Part shown: positions 43,279 through 53,139 of the stretch, piece after piece
Position numbering within the stretch: the first letter of the stretch is position 1
Layout of the letters: the number at the start of each line of letters is the position of its first letter
Assembly: GCA_902763505.1 (NCBI GenBank)
Contig: CACWSO010000001.1
Location: forward strand, 145,390 to 209,389
DNA: 64,000 bases
Direction: 5' to 3'
From: an uncultured Eubacteriales bacterium
GTDB taxonomy: Bacteria; Bacillota; Clostridia; Peptostreptococcales; Anaerovoracaceae
Notes under the pieces: model-generated
Database searches by the model: none
The model's input: the letters and a program-made list of their open reading frames with translations, nothing else
What the model was told of the DNA's origin: nothing
Made by a program: the position numbers and the translations under genes

Positions 43279-44763
43279 CTAATTCAATTCCTTATATACC
43301 TGCCCTGCTTTCGGGGTTCTGCCTGTTCTGTATTTTATCAGTTCACTGACTGTGACTGTCTGATACCCGTTTTCCTTAAGCCACGGGACGATCAGTTCCG
43401 TCGCTTCCGCTGACTCGCTATAGATGGAATGCATGAGAATGATTTTGCCGTCCAGACTCTTCGCTTTTTTGACTGTATTAAATATGGCTTCCGGATCCCG
43501 GCTCTTCCAATCCATGGTATCAAGTGACCATAAAATCTGTGCCATTCCAGTCTTCTTCAGCACCCTGTCATTGAACGCGCCGTATGGCGGTCTTGCAACT
43601 ACCGGATCCACACTGCAGTATTTGTGGATGACCGCATTCGTTTTTTTGATCTGGCTCATGACCTGCTTGTTGTCAAGCTGTGAAAGCACTGGATGATTCC
43701 ATGAGTGATTTCCAAGTTCACAACCGATTTTTACAGCTCTGAGAGCCGACTCATGATCGTTTTTCACTCTGTTGCCAAGATAGAAAAATGTTGCAACACT
43801 TCCGTTACTCTCAAGCACATCAAGGATCTTGGTTTCTGTTTTTGTATACGGTCCGTCATCGAATGTCAGCGCGACCATCGGCTTATTCTTATCTATGTAG
43901 CGTTCCAGCACCTCCGGTCTGATCGCCGACCCGATGATGGTCTGCGGGATACTCATTTCAGGCGTTCCCTCGCCTTCCTGCAGAACTGTCCCTTCATCAA
44001 AGAAGAAGGTCACCTGTTCTGAAGTCACAACAAACTTGTTGAAGTTGTCATCTGTGCTGTCGATATAATCCTTCCAGTTCTCAGACAGTTGCTTCTTGCT
44101 GAAAGTCTTACTGAAATACTCTTCTGCGTAATCCCTTGCCTTGCCTTTGTAGTTGACATTCATGACCTGCAGAGGATCCGCGACTCTGTGCGTATCCGGA
44201 TGGAAGAGATAGGTGTCTACAGATGAGGATGCTCTTCTCATATGGCGTCCATCAGCTATGTATGTGCTGTAATGAATCACTGCGCTGACAGCACCATTTT
44301 CTGCAGTGTATGCCGCTGTGTCGATCAGAAGAGCTTTGGCGTCTTGATTTTTTTCTGAAATGGTATCAATCTGCCGGTCCAGAAAGCTCTTCGTATCTCC
44401 ATCCACCCAATCGCCGCGTCTGACTGCAATCGACGTTTCCTCACTGAAATGGTATTCTCTGTCATCGACTCCGCTATTCGGACAGACACTGTCAGTTTCA
44501 AAAGCATCATCTGCAAAGGCAATAAACTCTTCTTCGGTCTCAAATATGTCCGATGAGAACAGTTTGACCAACCCGAAACAAAGACAAGCTGCAGCTGCAA
44601 GCACAATCAAAAGAAGTGCCAACTTCCTTGCCGCCGCTTTGTTCTTTCTCTTCTTCGCTCTGTCTTTCTGCCTTCTGTTTTCTTCCCGGATGGCTTTCGC
44701 CATCCTTTCATCTAAATCGCTGTCAAATCTATTGTTCAAGCTGTTTCCTGCTGTTTCTTTCAA
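43279..44763 (-). CDS. Membrane-anchored polysaccharide deacetylase with RsiV-like domain
   Basis: A 494-residue protein. A basic, Arg/Lys-rich cytoplasmic segment (about residues 18-47) precedes one membrane helix (about 48-68). The middle (about 95-270) resembles the DUF4163/DUF3298 region found in the anti-sigma factor RsiV. The C-terminal NodB domain carries VALTFDDGPYT and ELGNHSWNHPVLS, the Asp and His metal ligands, and RPPYGAFND. It likely trims acetyl groups from peptidoglycan or another wall polymer outside the cell. Confidence 0.9.
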   Translation of the reverse strand: MKETAGNSLNNRFDSDLDERMAKAIREENRRQKDRAKKRKNKAAARKLALLLIVLAAAACLCFGLVKLFSSDIFETEEEFIAFADDAFETDSVCPNSGVDDREYHFSEETSIAVRRGDWVDGDTKSFLDRQIDTISEKNQDAKALLIDTAAYTAENGAVSAVIHYSTYIADGRHMRRASSSVDTYLFHPDTHRVADPLQVMNVNYKGKARDYAEEYFSKTFSKKQLSENWKDYIDSTDDNFNKFVVTSEQVTFFFDEGTVLQEGEGTPEMSIPQTIIGSAIRPEVLERYIDKNKPMVALTFDDGPYTKTETKILDVLESNGSVATFFYLGNRVKNDHESALRAVKIGCELGNHSWNHPVLSQLDNKQVMSQIKKTNAVIHKYCSVDPVVARPPYGAFNDRVLKKTGMAQILWSLDTMDWKSRDPEAIFNTVKKAKSLDGKIILMHSIYSESAEATELIVPWLKENGYQTVTVSELIKYRTGRTPKAGQVYKELN

Positions 44764-44833
44764 AATTGTACCTCAATACTCCAATTTAGATTATTATAAC
44801 ATAAGAATCTTATCCGAACTGTATTTTTTGTGT

Positions 44834-44839
44834 TATAAT
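44834..44839 (+). promoter_or_regulatory. Extended -10 promoter of mscL
   Basis: TGTTATAAT gives an extended -10 about 50 bases before the mscL ATG; the -35 is poor. Confidence 0.5.
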
Positions 44840-44887
44840 AATTGAGAAATTATTTACAAATCATTAATACGTTAAGGAGAACATACA

Positions 44888-45298
44888 ATGAAAAGTTTTA
44901 TCAGTGAATTCAAGGAATTTGCCCTTCGCGGAAACGTGATGGACATGGCAGTTGGTATCATCATCGGCGCTGCATTCACAGCCATTGTCACCGCATTGGT
45001 CGATAACATCATTTCACCAATCATCGGCATGTTTGTGAAAGTTGACTTCAACCATCTGGTTGCGACGGTCAACGGTGTTGAACTCCAGTATGGTGCTTTC
45101 ATCATGGCCATCGTCAATTTCGTCATCGTTGCACTGGTACTGTTCTGCATCATCAAAGCAATGAACAAGGCCGCATCTATGAATAAGAAAGAAGAGGCCG
45201 AAGAAGAACCGACCACCAAGGAATGTCCATTCTGTTTGCAGGAGATTCCTATCAAGGCGACAAGATGCCCTCACTGCACTTCACAGCTGGACGAATAA
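44888..45298 (+). CDS. mscL: Large-conductance mechanosensitive channel with C-terminal zinc ribbon
   Basis: A 136-residue MscL. The N-terminal half is canonical (FALRGNVMDMAVGIIIGAAF) with the second helix AFIMAIVNFVIVALVLFCII. The usual cytoplasmic helix is followed by a zinc ribbon CPFC-x10-CPHC at the very end. It releases solutes during osmotic down-shock; the ribbon may alter assembly or sense redox or metal state. AAGGAGAACA precedes the ATG. Confidence 0.95.
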   Translation: MKSFISEFKEFALRGNVMDMAVGIIIGAAFTAIVTALVDNIISPIIGMFVKVDFNHLVATVNGVELQYGAFIMAIVNFVIVALVLFCIIKAMNKAASMNKKEEAEEEPTTKECPFCLQEIPIKATRCPHCTSQLDE

Positions 45299-45327
45299 TC
45301 ACCTGATTACAAAAAACGAAAAACAAA

Positions 45328-45354
45328 AGACGGCTGGTTAACAGCCGTCTTTTT
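45328..45354. terminator. Terminator between mscL and tRNA-Leu
   Basis: AGACGGCTG (45328-45336) pairs with CAGCCGTCT (45342-45350), with T after and A before it, so it can stop both converging transcripts. Confidence 0.85.
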
Positions 45355-45440
45355 GGTGCGGATAAGAGGATTCGAACCTCCACCGAATTGCTCCGACACG
45401 GACCTGAACCGTGCGCGTCTGCCAGTTCCGCCATATCCGC
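45354..45440 (-). tRNA. tRNA-Leu (CAG)
   Basis: On the - strand a 7-base acceptor stem GCGGATA/TATCCGC, D-arm with GGCAGAC, anticodon stem GCACGG...CCGTG around loop TTCAGGT (anticodon CAG), a long variable arm as in class II tRNAs, T-arm GGTTCGAATCC, discriminator A and an encoded CCA. Confidence 0.95.
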
Positions 45441-45523
45441 ATGACTTCTCTATTATACATTATGAAAAAATTATTGCAAGATGTTTTTTCAAATAATCTA
45501 TATCATTTTCAAGATTATTTATG

Positions 45524-45879
45524 GACCCGGGCAAGACATAAGCCGGGTTCTGTATCTGACAATCATCTATCTCGACATACCGTTGCCGGCATGCTCCAGC
45601 GACCTACCTTCCGGGCGGCAGCGGGCAACTGCCCGGCCAAAGCCGTACGCCCTTTCTGGTCTTGCTCCGGATGGGGTTTACACGAGACATATGTTACCAT
45701 ACATCCCCGTGAGCTCTTACCTCACGATTTCACCCTTACCGCAAATGCGGCGGTATGTTTCTGTTGCACTTTCCCTATAGTTACCTACGCCGGACGTTAT
45801 CCGGCATCCTCGCCCTGCGGAGCCCGGACTTTCCTCACAGCGCCGAATGCGCTGCGCGATTGCCTGTCTTACCCGGATC
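45524..45879 (-). ncRNA. rnpB: RNase P RNA (bacterial type A)
   Basis: Read on the - strand it contains the conserved blocks GAGGAAAGTCCGGGCTC, ACAGAAACATACC, GGTAAGGGTGAAA, GTAAACCCC and ACAGAACCCGGCTTA. The ends GATCCGGGTAAGACA and TGTCTTGCCCGGGTC pair as helix P1 and set the limits. It is the catalytic RNA that trims tRNA 5' ends. Apparent open frames across it on the + strand are not genes. Confidence 0.95.
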
Positions 45880-45890
45880 AGTAAATATGA

Positions 45891-46670
45891 TCACAATGTA
45901 TATGGATTTGTATCAGCCTCAGCCATTATAACATCCATGTCAAGATGATAATCAAGCACTTTCTGTTTGAGCTGCCGAGCCATATTCTCTGTAAAGATCT
46001 TCTCTGTTCCGTAATGACCGGCGTCGATGACAGAGATGCCGGCTGCCTTTGCATACTGCGCTTCATGAAGTTTCAGATCTCCTGTAATGAAGAGGTCGCA
46101 TCCAGCTGCTGCGGCCGACGGAATATAGCTTCCTCCTGCCCCTGTGCAAAGTCCGACCTTCTTCAGCATGTCTTTGCCCCCGTCGACGCATCTGATATAG
46201 TATTCCGGAAGTAAAAGGCATTTTTCCACATGTCTGCAGGCTTCCTCGAAACTCATTGCCTCAGGCAGATATCCTCTCCACTCCTCACTCATCGATCCTG
46301 GCTCAACATCAGTCAGCCCCAGAAGCTTCGCCAGATAGGCGTTGTTCCCCTTAGCTGCAAAATCAAAGGACAGATGCGCGGAATAAACACTGATTCCCTC
46401 TCTGATCGCTTCGTGAATATATCTGCCGGGATAATCATTGTAATTGATGTACGACTCTGGTTCAAAGATCAGCGGATGATGGGTCAGAATCATATCTGCG
46501 CCTTTTTCCTCTGCTTCCTTCAAAACATCCTTGTTGATTTCCAGACATACCAGCACCCTATGAATATCTTCGGCGCCGCTGAATATCTGGGGACCGGAAT
46601 TGTCAACATCCCGATAGGCTTCTGTAGGAGCAATCTCCTCCATCAAGCTGATAAAATCTCTATACTTCAT
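45891..46670 (-). CDS. Nif3-like dinuclear metal centre protein
   Basis: A 259-residue member of the Nif3/YqfO family: MILTHHPLIFEP provides metal-binding His, and the C-terminal ITGDLKLHEAQYAKAAG and DAGHYGTEKIF complete the site. It may be a GTP cyclohydrolase I type 2-like or other hydrolase; the role is unsettled. ATG 46670 has AGGAG 8 bases upstream; it overlaps the trmK end by 11 bases, the usual trmK-nif3 pairing in Firmicutes. Confidence 0.9.
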   Translation of the reverse strand: MKYRDFISLMEEIAPTEAYRDVDNSGPQIFSGAEDIHRVLVCLEINKDVLKEAEEKGADMILTHHPLIFEPESYINYNDYPGRYIHEAIREGISVYSAHLSFDFAAKGNNAYLAKLLGLTDVEPGSMSEEWRGYLPEAMSFEEACRHVEKCLLLPEYYIRCVDGGKDMLKKVGLCTGAGGSYIPSAAAAGCDLFITGDLKLHEAQYAKAAGISVIDAGHYGTEKIFTENMARQLKQKVLDYHLDMDVIMAEADTNPYTL

Positions 46671-47385
46671 AACCGTAACTCCTGAAATAATCGATGCGTC
46701 GTTCAACATTGTGCAGTTCGCAGTCTGAAACATTGCTGCTGCGGCGCATACCTTCCAGTATTTTCTGTTCTATACCAAGTTTGACTGCAGCATAGTCTCT
46801 TGCCAGTTCTGGTTGAGATAACAACATGTCTTTCGGCAGATCCCAGCATGGGTCATCCTGTGCAGGTAATGTGTCTGAGAGGTCCGTATCGCCGTTTTTA
46901 GAGCTTTTAGGCGGTAAAACGGTAATTACCTCACAAATAAATTTGCCTTCCCTCACGAGCTGATTTTTAACAATGCTGAATCCATTGGAAACCAGCCAGT
47001 ATCTCAAATGGGCTGCGTGGTTCCTCGGTTGGAATATATATTTGCTGAAAGAGCACGTTTTCTCCATGTCAGCGGCGAGGATATCATGGATCAGAAGACC
47101 GCCCATTCCAGCTATCACTACAGCATCAACTTCCCCGGACTTAAGAACTTTCAACCCGTCTCCCGCTCTGAAATCCAGCTCTCGACCGAACTGGTATGCG
47201 CCGGCGGCTGCCTTTGCCTTCGCGAGAGATGGTTCGCTGATATCGCACATGATCACGGATGGGGATATTCCGTTCTCCCAAAGATATAATGGCAAAAAAC
47301 CATGGTCGGTACCTATATCGGCCATGGTCTCGCCTTGCTTGATTTCATCTGCAATCATCTGCAGTCTGTCAGTCAGTCCATTCAT
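46660..47385 (-). CDS. trmK: tRNA (adenine(22)-N1)-methyltransferase TrmK
   Basis: A 241-residue SAM methyltransferase with ADIGTDHGFLPLYL as the SAM motif and VIAGMGGLLI as motif IV region. It methylates A22 of certain tRNAs. ATG 47385 begins MNGLTDRLQMIA, matching homologues; the open frame further upstream runs into rpoD's end and lacks similarity. Order rpoD-trmK-nif3 supports it. Confidence 0.92.
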   Translation of the reverse strand: MNGLTDRLQMIADEIKQGETMADIGTDHGFLPLYLWENGISPSVIMCDISEPSLAKAKAAAGAYQFGRELDFRAGDGLKVLKSGEVDAVVIAGMGGLLIHDILAADMEKTCSFSKYIFQPRNHAAHLRYWLVSNGFSIVKNQLVREGKFICEVITVLPPKSSKNGDTDLSDTLPAQDDPCWDLPKDMLLSQPELARDYAAVKLGIEQKILEGMRRSSNVSDCELHNVERRIDYFRSYGYEV

Positions 47386-47413
47386 AGTAATCCCGCTGAA
47401 TGCGCCCTGTTCA

Positions 47414-48652
47414 TTACTCGAGATAGTCCTTGAGTTTCTTGCTTCTGGTCGGATGTCTGAGCTTCCGCAGCGCCTTGGCTTCGATCTGTCTGATTCTCTC
47501 ACGTGTTACGTCAAACTCCTTGCCCACTTCTTCCAGTGTTCTGGCACGTCCGTCTTCCAGGCCGAATCTGAGCTTGAGTACTTTCTGTTCTCTTTCTGTA
47601 AGAGTGTTCAGAACCTCAACGAGCTGTTCTTTAAGCATACTGAACGCAGCTGCTTCTGCAGGAGCAGGTGCATCTTCATCCGGAATGAAGTCTCCGAGAT
47701 GACTGTCTTCCTCTTCGCCGATCGGTGTCTCAAGTGATACCGGTTCCTGCGCGATCTTGAGGATTTCTCTGACCTTCTCTACTGTAATGCCCATCTCTTC
47801 TGCAATTTCGTCAGGGGTCGGCTCACGGCCGTTCTCCTGAAGGAGCTGACGGGATACTCTTATGAGCTTGTTGATGGTTTCAACCATGTGGACAGGGATT
47901 CTGATGGTTCTGGCCTGATCGGCGATGGATCTGGTGATCGCCTGTCTGATCCACCATGTGGCGTATGTACTGAACTTATATCCCTTGGTGTAATCAAACT
48001 TGTCGACTGCCTTAATCAGACCGAGATTACCTTCCTGAATCAGATCGAGGAACAGCATTCCTCTGCCGACATACTTCTTGGCGATGGAAACAACCAGACG
48101 GAGATTCGCTTCGCAGAGTTTCTGCTTAGCGTATTCATCCCCCTGCTCCATCCTCTTGGCCAGTTCCACTTCTTCCTCTGCTGACAGCAAAGGCACTTTG
48201 CCGATTTCCTTGAGGTACATACGAACCGGATCGTCCACGGCAACGGTTTTGGAAATTGTAGCTTCCAGATCGATTTCCTTGATCTTAGGATCCTTCTCGA
48301 GCTGCGCTTTTATTTCCGGATCTTCTTCTTCCTGATCGATCTTATCCAGCTCGCTGCTGTCCGGTTCTTCTTTGTCCGCGACTACGGCAATACCTGTTCT
48401 TTCCAGATAATCGTAGATGTCTTCAATCTGGTCTTTGTCAAATTCAATACTGTCGATCTTATCGCCGACTTCGGAGAATGTAAGTGAAGAAGCGCCCTTT
48501 TCCTCTGCAAGCTCCTTCAGGTCATTCATCGCTTCAAGCTTGACTCGCTCAGAAACACCTTCGTTTGCATCTTCTTCATTCTTGATTGCGATGATTTTCT
48601 CTCTGAACCGTTCCAGTTCCGTCTTTTTCTTGTTGTTTGTACCTTTCGCCAT
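47414..48652 (-). CDS. rpoD: Primary RNA polymerase sigma factor RpoD/SigA
   Basis: A 412-residue housekeeping sigma factor. Region 1.1 is at residues 1-80; then region 1.2 ([21 protein letters not shown]), region 2 ([29 protein letters not shown], shortened here to [16 protein letters not shown]), region 3 and the region 4 helix-turn-helix ([20 protein letters not shown]). Downstream of dnaG as in most Firmicutes, in the classical macromolecular synthesis operon. Confidence 0.97.
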   Translation of the reverse strand: MAKGTNNKKKTELERFREKIIAIKNEEDANEGVSERVKLEAMNDLKELAEEKGASSLTFSEVGDKIDSIEFDKDQIEDIYDYLERTGIAVVADKEEPDSSELDKIDQEEEDPEIKAQLEKDPKIKEIDLEATISKTVAVDDPVRMYLKEIGKVPLLSAEEEVELAKRMEQGDEYAKQKLCEANLRLVVSIAKKYVGRGMLFLDLIQEGNLGLIKAVDKFDYTKGYKFSTYATWWIRQAITRSIADQARTIRIPVHMVETINKLIRVSRQLLQENGREPTPDEIAEEMGITVEKVREILKIAQEPVSLETPIGEEEDSHLGDFIPDEDAPAPAEAAAFSMLKEQLVEVLNTLTEREQKVLKLRFGLEDGRARTLEEVGKEFDVTRERIRQIEAKALRKLRHPTRSKKLKDYLE

Positions 48653-48661
48653 TTTCTCACC

Positions 48662-50407
48662 CTATCCTTTAATTGATCTCTGTATCTCAATCTGTCTCTG
48701 CATCAGTTTCGCTGCTTCCTGCTTGTCTATCTCAGGATCCCGCAGTCTTGCCGTTATTCGATCAGCTTCTCTGGTCAGTTTTCGGTTCCTGATAAATCTG
48801 ATGCAGTCTTCATATATGTCCTTTTCTCTATCTCCGGGAATCACCTTCGATGTGATCGTATTCAGCAACTGTGAACATTCGATATCGATCTGGTCTGTGA
48901 TACGACTCATATCGAGGGGCCGTTCTCCCTTATCAACAGCCTTGATGGCTGCGTAGATACTGCTGCTTATCCTGTCACGGAAGACATCATCCTTAATATC
49001 TTCCGGCAGTTTCACGAAATCACTGTCGATCAGCATCAGTTTGAGCAGTTCCTGCTCCGCTTCGCTGATTTCATCCTCTGCAGATTGCTCTCTGCCGATG
49101 ATGGCTGCAAACGCGCTCTGATTCTGGTTGTCTTTCCCGCTTTCGTATTCCCTTCTGATCGCCTCTTCCGAAATGCCAGTTTCCTCAGACAGTCTGCCCA
49201 GATACATATCCGCCTCAACAGGCTTCATTCCCTTCAGAATCCTGATTGCGTCTCTGATGTATCTCAGCTTTTGCTGATTGTCTGTGATATCGTATATCTC
49301 TGCTGCCTTCTTCAGCTTGAAATCGCCAAATGGAAGCGCTTCATCAGCCAGTTTCAAATAAGCATCTCTGCCCTTTGCTTTAATGAACTCATCCGGGTCC
49401 TTCCCGTCTGTGACGACGAGCACCTTCGCTCTCAGATCTTCGCCATACAGGATATCCAGACCCCTGAGGGCTGCTTTCTGTCCGGCTGCATCTGCGTCAT
49501 AGGAAAGGATCACTTCTGATGTATATCGCTTGATCAACCTTGCCTGGTTTTCGGTCAACGCCGTTCCGAGAGAAGCAGATACGTTTCTGATCCCTGCCTG
49601 GTAAAGAGAAATCACATCCATATACCCTTCAACCAGGATGATTCTGTCTTCCTTCTTGACGTAATCCTTCGTTACATTCAGAGCGTATAGGTTATTCTTC
49701 TTCTGAAATACAGAGGATTCTTTGGAATTCAGGTACTTCGGCTCGCCATCGGCAATGATTCGACCGCCAAACCCTATGACCTTGCCTCCCGTATTGATGA
49801 TCGGGAAGATCACTCTCCCCCTGAATTTGTCGTAGTATCTGCCGTCCTTCTCGGAGGAAAGCCCCACTTCGACAAGTCTGGCCGGGTCAATACTCTGGTT
49901 CACAAGGTGATCCGTAAGACTCGTCCATTCCTCATCAGCATAGCCTATCCCAAAGGTGTTGAGCGTTTCGTCGGAGATGCCTCTGCGGCGCATGTATGTG
50001 TATCCGGGATTGTTGTGTTCCCGCAGCGCTCTGTAGAAGAATCTGGCGGCAAGTCTGTTGATCTCATAGTATTCCTTGCTGTGTGCGCTGCTCTGATCGT
50101 TCTTCTTCAGCTCAATGCCGTATTCCTTGGCGAGAAGCTCCATCGCCTCCATAAAATCAAGGCTGTAATACTTCTGGACGAAACTGATGACATCCCCGCC
50201 TTCACCGCAGCCGAAGCACTTATAAGACTGTCTCGTCTCATCAACAGAAAAAGAAGGTGTCTTCTCATTGTGAAAAGGACAAAGCCCCTTATAAGAGCTT
50301 CCTGCCTTTTTCAGAGTCACAACTCTGCCAATGACATCTACGATGTTACACCTGCTTTTTATCTCGTCAACGTTATTAAAATTATACGATCTGCGATTGA
50401 TAGCCAC
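48662..50407 (-). CDS. dnaG: DNA primase
   Basis: A 581-residue primase. The zinc finger CPFHNEKTPSF...CFGCGEGGD occupies residues 42-70, the catalytic core holds the TOPRIM segment VEGYMDVISLYQ, and the C-terminal helicase-binding domain ends LMQRQIEIQRSIKG. It makes the RNA primers for replication. It lies 9 bases upstream of rpoD. Confidence 0.96.
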   Translation of the reverse strand: MAINRRSYNFNNVDEIKSRCNIVDVIGRVVTLKKAGSSYKGLCPFHNEKTPSFSVDETRQSYKCFGCGEGGDVISFVQKYYSLDFMEAMELLAKEYGIELKKNDQSSAHSKEYYEINRLAARFFYRALREHNNPGYTYMRRRGISDETLNTFGIGYADEEWTSLTDHLVNQSIDPARLVEVGLSSEKDGRYYDKFRGRVIFPIINTGGKVIGFGGRIIADGEPKYLNSKESSVFQKKNNLYALNVTKDYVKKEDRIILVEGYMDVISLYQAGIRNVSASLGTALTENQARLIKRYTSEVILSYDADAAGQKAALRGLDILYGEDLRAKVLVVTDGKDPDEFIKAKGRDAYLKLADEALPFGDFKLKKAAEIYDITDNQQKLRYIRDAIRILKGMKPVEADMYLGRLSEETGISEEAIRREYESGKDNQNQSAFAAIIGREQSAEDEISEAEQELLKLMLIDSDFVKLPEDIKDDVFRDRISSSIYAAIKAVDKGERPLDMSRITDQIDIECSQLLNTITSKVIPGDREKDIYEDCIRFIRNRKLTREADRITARLRDPEIDKQEAAKLMQRQIEIQRSIKG

Positions 50408-50470
50408 ATCTACCCCTTATAGTTTACTCTTATACTTATAACTACGTCAGAAGTAGGGCTAATCCTTTTT

Positions 50471-51466
50471 TTATTTCATAATACTCAGATATGTATTTTC
50501 TGCATACCGGTCGGTCATCCCTGCGATGTGGTCCTTTACAAGTTCCTCCACAGAACAAACTCCCGCTAAATCAGGGAATTCTGCAATGATGAGCTCCGGG
50601 TTGTCATTATAATAGCGAAACAGTGAACCGATGATCTCCTCAATTTTCTCCATTTCTTCAGCGCTCTTCACCTTTTCATTGTGGTAGACATTTTCAAACA
50701 TATAGGCCCGCAGCTTGTTCATGGCAGCAAGCATTTCGTCACTCAGGCAGATTTCAGGAGAATTCTCACTATTTGCAATCATATTCTTGACCAGAGTATC
50801 TATTCTCTTCTTGTGGGAGTCCCCCAGAATGCTCACGCAATCCTGCGGAAGATCCTTCTCTGTGATCACACCGCTCCTGATGGCATCATCAATATCATGG
50901 TTGATGTAGGCAATTCTGTCACTCGTCTTCACAACCTGTCCCTCAGGCGTAAACGGCATGACCGGCCCAGTGTGATTCAGGATTCCGTCCCTTACTTCTG
51001 CGGTCAGGTTCATTCCTCTTTCAGAGCCATGAAATTCAAGGACGTCTACGACACGGAGACTCTGCTCATTGTGTCGGAAGCCTTTACTGTATAGTTTGCT
51101 CAGAACCTGTTCGCCGCTGTGTCCGAACGGAGTATGTCCAAGATCATGCCCCATGGCAATGGCTTCCGTCAGGTCCTCATTCAGTCCCAGCGCCCTGGAA
51201 ATGGTTCTTGCAATCTGGGAAACCTCGATGGTGTGTGTCAGCCTTGTCCTGTAATGGTCTCTTTCCGGTGCCAGAAAGACCTGTGTTTTATGCATCAGGC
51301 GCCGGAATGCTTTGGAATGGATGATTCTGTCTCTGTCCCTCTGGAAGTCCGTTCTGATGTCGCACTTATCCTCGGCCTTTGCTCTTCCCTTCGTCTCTGC
51401 TGCCTTTGTCGCAAAGGGTGAAAGGTATTCGTATTCACGTTTTTCGATATCAGTTCTTATAATCAT
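50471..51466 (-). CDS. dgt: Deoxyguanosinetriphosphate triphosphohydrolase-like protein
   Basis: A 331-residue HD protein. The motif IAMGHDLGHTPFGHSGE contains the HD pair, with the first His in TRLTHTIEVSQIAR. It hydrolyses dNTPs to nucleoside and triphosphate. Bacillus-type short form. It often precedes dnaG in Clostridia. Its frame begins one base after the dut stop. Confidence 0.93.
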   Translation of the reverse strand: MIIRTDIEKREYEYLSPFATKAAETKGRAKAEDKCDIRTDFQRDRDRIIHSKAFRRLMHKTQVFLAPERDHYRTRLTHTIEVSQIARTISRALGLNEDLTEAIAMGHDLGHTPFGHSGEQVLSKLYSKGFRHNEQSLRVVDVLEFHGSERGMNLTAEVRDGILNHTGPVMPFTPEGQVVKTSDRIAYINHDIDDAIRSGVITEKDLPQDCVSILGDSHKKRIDTLVKNMIANSENSPEICLSDEMLAAMNKLRAYMFENVYHNEKVKSAEEMEKIEEIIGSLFRYYNDNPELIIAEFPDLAGVCSVEELVKDHIAGMTDRYAENTYLSIMK

Positions 51467-51467
51467 G

Positions 51468-51896
51468 CTATACTCCGGTCGATCCGAATCCCCCGGTTCC
51501 TCTTACTGTGTCGGACAACTCATCTGCCGGCTCAATCTCTGCCTGCACGATCGGTGAAATGACCATCTGTGCGATCCTGTCTCCATTTTCGACTGCAAAA
51601 GCATCCTGACCCAGATTGATCAGCGCCACGATGATCTCACCACGGTAATCGCTGTCGATGGTGCCCACGCCGTTGACGAGACCGATGCCGTGCTTTGCAG
51701 CCAGGCCGCTCCTGGCTCTGATCTGCACTTCATACCCCGGCTCAAACTCCATAAAGAGCCCTGTGGGAATCATCTTCCTCTCTCCGGGTTTGATGATCAC
51801 CGGCTGTTCCAAATAGGCACGGATATCCATACCCGCTGATCCTTCTGTCTCGTATGACGGATAGATTCCTGAAAGACTATTGATTCTTACTTTCAT
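51468..51896 (-). CDS. dut: dUTP diphosphatase
   Basis: A 142-residue trimeric dUTPase. Motifs seen: AGMDIRAYL (1), RSGLAAKHGIGLVNGVGTID (2-3), GDRIAQMVI (4) and the C-terminal GTGGFGSTG (5). It removes dUTP. ATG 51896 follows GGAG at 7 bases. It overlaps the M16 peptidase gene by 20 bases. Confidence 0.95.
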   Translation of the reverse strand: MKVRINSLSGIYPSYETEGSAGMDIRAYLEQPVIIKPGERKMIPTGLFMEFEPGYEVQIRARSGLAAKHGIGLVNGVGTIDSDYRGEIIVALINLGQDAFAVENGDRIAQMVISPIVQAEIEPADELSDTVRGTGGFGSTGV

Positions 51897-53139
51897 CAAT
51901 AAGCTCCTTTATGTTCAGCTCTTTGCCGGTTATGACAGCTGCGCAGTATTGATCAAGATCGCCAACCATTTCGGCAGCCTTCAGAATGTCGCTGCAGGTG
52001 ACGGCGTTGTACTTCTCAATGGATTCATCGACGGAAAACAGCCTGTCCATGAGCAGTTTATTCCTGCCCAGTGAGAACATGAGCGCAGCAGGATTCTCAA
52101 GAGAGAAGATATAAGTCGTCTTGACCTGTTCCTTTGCGATGGAAAGTTCATCCTCCGTCACGCCGTGCTCAGCCAGTCGTTCAAGTTCATAACGGATTTC
52201 CTTGATGGTTTTAGCGGCATTCTCGTGCGCGATGCCGGCGTATATATTGAAGAAACCGGATGTGCTGTTGAACGCATTCATGGAACTTACGGAATATGCA
52301 AGTCCCTTCTGTTCTCTGATATTCTGAAACAGTCTGGAACTCATGGAACCACCCAGAATGCTGCTCATGAGCACAAAGGTATAGTACATGTCGTCCATAT
52401 AGGAGACACCCGGTACTGCCAGGCACAGATGTGTCTGTTCAATATCTTTCACTCTTACGTCGAAGGATTTCTCATACTGCGCCTCAACCTTTTCGAATGG
52501 CGGCAGTTTTTCATTCAGCACTTTCATCTTTTCATCGAAGAGCTCGATGATTTTCTGTTCATCGAAATTGCCGGCGACAGCAACCACGATACCCTCTCTG
52601 GCATATCGTTTCCTGTAGTACTCAACCATTCTGGCGCGGTCGATACCAGCAAGACTATCCGGTGTTCCAAGCACTGATCTGCCCAGGGAACCGCCTTTGT
52701 TTACAAGTTCTGAAATGATATCGTAAATCTCATCATCAGGCGTATCTTTGACCATCTTGATTTCTTCCAGAATGACCTGGCGCTCTTTATCCAGCTCCTC
52801 TGTATCAAACTTTGATCCCAGGACCATATCGATGAGAATCTCAGCGCCCTTGTAGATGTTGGATGTGAGGGTCTTGACGTAATAACAGGTGGATTCTTTG
52901 CCTGTCATCGCATTAAAGGTAGCGCCGATCTTATCCATATCTTCAGCGATCTGCCGGGCGCTTCTGTTTTCTGTTCCCTTGAACATCATATGTTCAATAA
53001 AATGAGAAACACCATGCGTGCTGTCATCCTCGTACATTGAACCTGAGGCCACCCATATTCCAAGGGCGGCTGATCTGACCATGGTGTTTTTTTCTATGAT
53101 TATCCTGACTCCGCAGTCAAGTCTTATTTCTTCTGCCAT
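51877..53139 (-). CDS. M16 family zinc peptidase
   Basis: A 420-residue single-cassette member of the pitrilysin/processing peptidase family. The inverted zinc motif HFIEHMMFKGT (HxxEH) and the downstream Glu in TYVEK-like position (DDEIYDIISELVNKGGSLG) fit an active enzyme; the second half is the inactive-type domain. The Bacillus homologue is MlpA. The start ATG abuts the stop of the Cys-rich small protein. Confidence 0.92.
   Translation of the reverse strand: MAEEIRLDCGVRIIIEKNTMVRSAALGIWVASGSMYEDDSTHGVSHFIEHMMFKGTENRSARQIAEDMDKIGATFNAMTGKESTCYYVKTLTSNIYKGAEILIDMVLGSKFDTEELDKERQVILEEIKMVKDTPDDEIYDIISELVNKGGSLGRSVLGTPDSLAGIDRARMVEYYRKRYAREGIVVAVAGNFDEQKIIELFDEKMKVLNEKLPPFEKVEAQYEKSFDVRVKDIEQTHLCLAVPGVSYMDDMYYTFVLMSSILGGSMSSRLFQNIREQKGLAYSVSSMNAFNSTSGFFNIYAGIAHENAAKTIKEIRYELERLAEHGVTEDELSIAKEQVKTTYIFSLENPAALMFSLGRNKLLMDRLFSVDESIEKYNAVTCSDILKAAEMVGDLDQYCAAVITGKELNIKELIDESKNQ

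Noticed and set aside
45411-45884. A 157-residue open frame on the + strand
   Set aside because: It covers RNase P RNA and the tRNA end antisense; the RNA signatures explain the sequence.
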